Shown here in pieces: positions 4,663 through 6,212 of a stretch of DNA of 6,212 nt. The notes under the pieces were generated by a model. That model saw only the letters and a program-made list of their open reading frames with translations, searched no databases and had not been told where the DNA came from. This DNA comes from Thermoplasmata archaeon (GTDB lineage Archaea > Thermoplasmatota > E2 > UBA202 > JdFR-43), in contig JAGGXG010000101.1 in NCBI GenBank assembly GCA_021163175.1, forward strand, positions 1 to 6,212, in the 5' to 3' direction. Numbering within the stretch: position 1 is the stretch's first letter; every line of letters begins with the position of its first letter. A program made the translations under genes and the position numbers.

Positions 4663-5267
4663 AAGCGGGCTACTCAAAAAAGGTTATGGAATTATTCCTC
4701 AATCCTAAAAATGTTGGAGCGATGGAAGATGCTGATGTAACTGCCATAGCTGGAAGCGTCGCCTGTGGAGACATGATAAAGTTGTATATAAAAATGGATG
4801 GAGATAAAATAGGCAAGATAACATTCGAATCATATGGATGTGCTGCCAGCATCGCTACAAGTTCGATGATAACGGAGATGGTTAAAGGGAAGAGCATTGA
4901 TTATGCTTCAAAAATAAGCCTGCAGGATGAATTGAAAGAGCTTGGTGGATTGCCGAAGGTGAAATATCATTGTGCCATTCTTGCAATTAAGGCTTTGAGG
5001 ATGGCAATAGAAAAATGGAATGTTATGAATGGAAAACGCAAGCTCGATGAAGATTTCGTAAGAACATTGCTTGGAGCAATACTTGATCCATATACTGGAA
5101 AGAATATAATGGCAGCCGGAGTGGTAAAAGGAATAGAAATAGATGGAAAGAAAATAAAAATAGATGTGAAGCTTAGTGACAATAAAGAATTTAATGAAGA
5201 AATTGCTTCAGGTATTGAAGAAGTATTTGAAAAAATGGATGTGGAGGTGAAAATAAATGCCGTATGA
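4659..5267 (+). CDS. iscU: IscU-type Fe-S scaffold fused to a MIP18/DUF59-like domain
   Basis: Residues 1 to about 125 form an IscU domain, the scaffold on which Fe-S clusters are built with IscS. All three cluster cysteines are present: C36 in VACGD (with Asp38), C61 in YGCAAS, and C105 in YHCAIL. LPKVK at 98-102 matches the LPPVK region of IscU. Residues from about 128 to 202 are an extra domain. ILDPYTGKNI, then AGVVKGIEIDGKKIKIDVKLS and a helix, resembles MIP18/DUF59, the fold of SufT, Cia2 and the Mrp/ApbC N-terminus. The conserved cysteine of many DUF59 proteins is absent here, since the position after the beta strand reads LSDNKEF. At 202 residues it is longer than typical IscU (about 125-155). 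The ATG overlaps the iscS stop and has AGGAGG at 4648-4653. The domain call is by eye: IscU is certain, DUF59 probable. Confidence 0.93.
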   Translation: MKAGYSKKVMELFLNPKNVGAMEDADVTAIAGSVACGDMIKLYIKMDGDKIGKITFESYGCAASIATSSMITEMVKGKSIDYASKISLQDELKELGGLPKVKYHCAILAIKALRMAIEKWNVMNGKRKLDEDFVRTLLGAILDPYTGKNIMAAGVVKGIEIDGKKIKIDVKLSDNKEFNEEIASGIEEVFEKMDVEVKINAV

Positions 5268-5415
5268 TCCAGTTTGTGGAAAGAAAGTTGATACAAGCAT
5301 AAAAGCAGAATATAATGGCAGGGAATATTTTTTCTGCTCCGAAGAATGCAAACAGGAATTCATAAAAAATCCTGGTAAATATGTTATAACAAAGCAGGAT
5401 GGAAGAGGGTGCTAA
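5257..5415 (+). CDS. YHS-domain metal-binding protein
   Basis: This 52-residue protein consists of a single YHS domain, a small treble-clef-like metal-binding module related to TRASH domains. It shows YDPVCGKKV at 3-11, YNGREYFFCS at 19-28 and EECKQEF followed by NPGKY, the classic order. Cysteines 7, 27 and 31 are candidate ligands, and there is an extra cysteine as the last residue (C52). Such domains bind copper, zinc, iron or heavy metals; the metal here is unknown. The ATG has GGAGGTG at 5242-5248 and lies inside the last codons of iscU (11-base overlap), so it belongs to the isc operon. This context suggests handling of iron or another metal for cluster assembly, which is an inference. 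The convergent dockerin gene ends 14 bases beyond its stop. Confidence 0.9.
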   Translation: MPYDPVCGKKVDTSIKAEYNGREYFFCSEECKQEFIKNPGKYVITKQDGRGC

Positions 5416-5429
5416 AGGGCGGAAGACAT

Positions 5430-6212
5430 CTAATAGCTTTCTCCGAAATGCATGGCAACGATAATCAAATCAAGGATATTTATCATGCCATCATTGTTTA
5501 AATCTGCTTCTTTTGCATAATTTTCCTCGCCTTCATGGCTTCCGAAATGTTGCCCTATAATTATTAAATCAAGAATATTTATTATATCATCACGGTTTAC
5601 ATCCCACGGATGAATTATGACCTCAACGCTTCCATTGCCTATTTTTATTGCCACGGGTTGAGCATTTATATCTCCAATCGCAGCATCTGTGACATTAAGA
5701 TAAGATGTGCCTTCTTTCTTGGCTTTGAATGTTATTTTAACAAAAGTTCCAGCATCGCTTGCGCTTCCTCCAGGCATTGTTATTGCGATATACATATCAT
5801 TTATTATTCCATTCGTATTATCGATGCTCCCATTGTTGAAAAATGTTGGATAGCCATTAAATAAATCTCCTTCTTCAACGCTTATTACCTCAAGCAAACT
5901 TGCATTGAATAATAAATCGCATTGCACTCCTGCAATGGCAACAACAGGATCTATAGTTATATTTACAATGAATGTTTCGTTTAAATTAACCCACTGGTAG
6001 CATGGTGTAATATTTATAAGGGTGTATCTTTTAAAAGTTAGAGAGGCATAATCTCCGCCATGCTGTATGTCCCCAGAGCAATTATATGGCAAGTTTGTAT
6101 CTCCTATTCCATCATTGTTTAAATCAATGCCATCGTAATCACTCCAGTAATTTCCACCGAGATATACTCCACCGACAATATTTATGCCTGAGGTTTTGGA
6201 AATATTCCAGAT
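5430..6212 (-). CDS. secreted NosD-like / cohesin / dockerin protein, C-terminal 260 residues
   Basis: The frame is open to the right edge with no credible start, so this is the C-terminal part of a larger extracellular protein. Residues 1-55 show GGVYLGGNYWSDYDG and NDGIGDT, the ending typical of archaeal NosD-type parallel beta-helix proteins. Residues from about 72 to 200 look like a cohesin domain, with the VNLNETFIVNITI start, a VQCDLLFN strand and GTFVKITFKA. Residues 201-260 are a type I dockerin with two Ca-binding repeats, DVNRDDIINILD (204-215) and DLNNDGMINILD (237-248), each followed by HFG. Dockerins bind cohesins through calcium-stabilised helices. About nine N-x-S/T sequons fit a glycosylated surface protein. 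A TTG at 6092 in this frame is not a believable start, because the NosD-like pattern continues upstream of it. Confidence 0.88.
   Translation of the reverse strand: MWNISKTSGINIVGGVYLGGNYWSDYDGIDLNNDGIGDTNLPYNCSGDIQHGGDYASLTFKRYTLINITPCYQWVNLNETFIVNITIDPVVAIAGVQCDLLFNASLLEVISVEEGDLFNGYPTFFNNGSIDNTNGIINDMYIAITMPGGSASDAGTFVKITFKAKKEGTSYLNVTDAAIGDINAQPVAIKIGNGSVEVIIHPWDVNRDDIINILDLIIIGQHFGSHEGEENYAKEADLNNDGMINILDLIIVAMHFGESY

Noticed and set aside
3227..5953. Shared 14-base match (acaacaggatctat) in sec61-beta and in the cohesin gene
   Set aside because: Both copies encode IDPVV in the same frame on the minus strand. It looks like coincidental codon choice, with no flanking similarity suggesting a repeat or attachment site.
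5973..6092. TTG at 6092 as the start of the dockerin protein
   Set aside because: The same frame continues upstream with a recognisable NosD-type NYWSDY pattern and has no signal peptide at 6092, so the gene simply runs out of the window.

Overview
The window looks like a compact, AT-rich archaeal chromosome segment, most likely euryarchaeal. The evidence is a Sec61-beta gene, a GPN-loop GTPase next to purD, archaeal TATA boxes, mostly leaderless first genes with Shine-Dalgarno sites kept for internal operon genes, and a NosD/cohesin/dockerin secreted protein of a kind common in sediment Thermoplasmata and relatives. The lineage assignment is an inference. The hydrogenase maturation protease suggests a [NiFe]-hydrogenase-bearing anaerobe.

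Layout. Positions 1-1975 (minus strand): hycI-type protease, then purD, then a GPN-loop GTPase running off the left edge, with purD and the GTPase sharing an ATGA overlap. At 1976-2033 two interleaved TATA elements serve hycI (leftward) and a creatininase-family hydrolase (rightward, 2034-2768). A tiny hydrophobic protein (2792-2953) follows from a promoter that overlaps the creatininase stop codon. It converges with a leftward two-gene operon, Sec61-beta (3160-3321) plus a two-helix membrane protein (2946-3158). Sec61-beta is short and easily missed.

The centre of interest is the rightward operon at 3383-5415. A strong TATA box, immediately preceded by a perfect TTTAGGC-GAT-GCCTAAA palindrome, drives a 27-residue signal-peptide-like micro-ORF. 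It is followed by an IscS homologue, an IscU homologue and a YHS metal-binding protein. The IscS homologue keeps the sulfur-carrying cysteine but has lost the PLP Schiff-base lysine (valine instead) and several other PLP contacts, so it probably is not a working cysteine desulfurase. The IscU homologue has all three cluster cysteines and carries a C-terminal MIP18/DUF59-like domain. Together these suggest a specialised Fe-S assembly module that uses the IscS fold as a scaffold or cluster ligand, perhaps with inorganic sulfide as sulfur source and with metal-responsive control.

Positions 5430-6212 (minus strand) hold the C-terminal part of a large secreted protein: a NosD-type beta-helix tail, a cohesin-like domain and a two-repeat dockerin. 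It converges on the Fe-S operon with only 14 bases between the stop codons. No stretch over 300 bases lacks a gene, and I saw no tRNA, rRNA, CRISPR array or insertion sequence.
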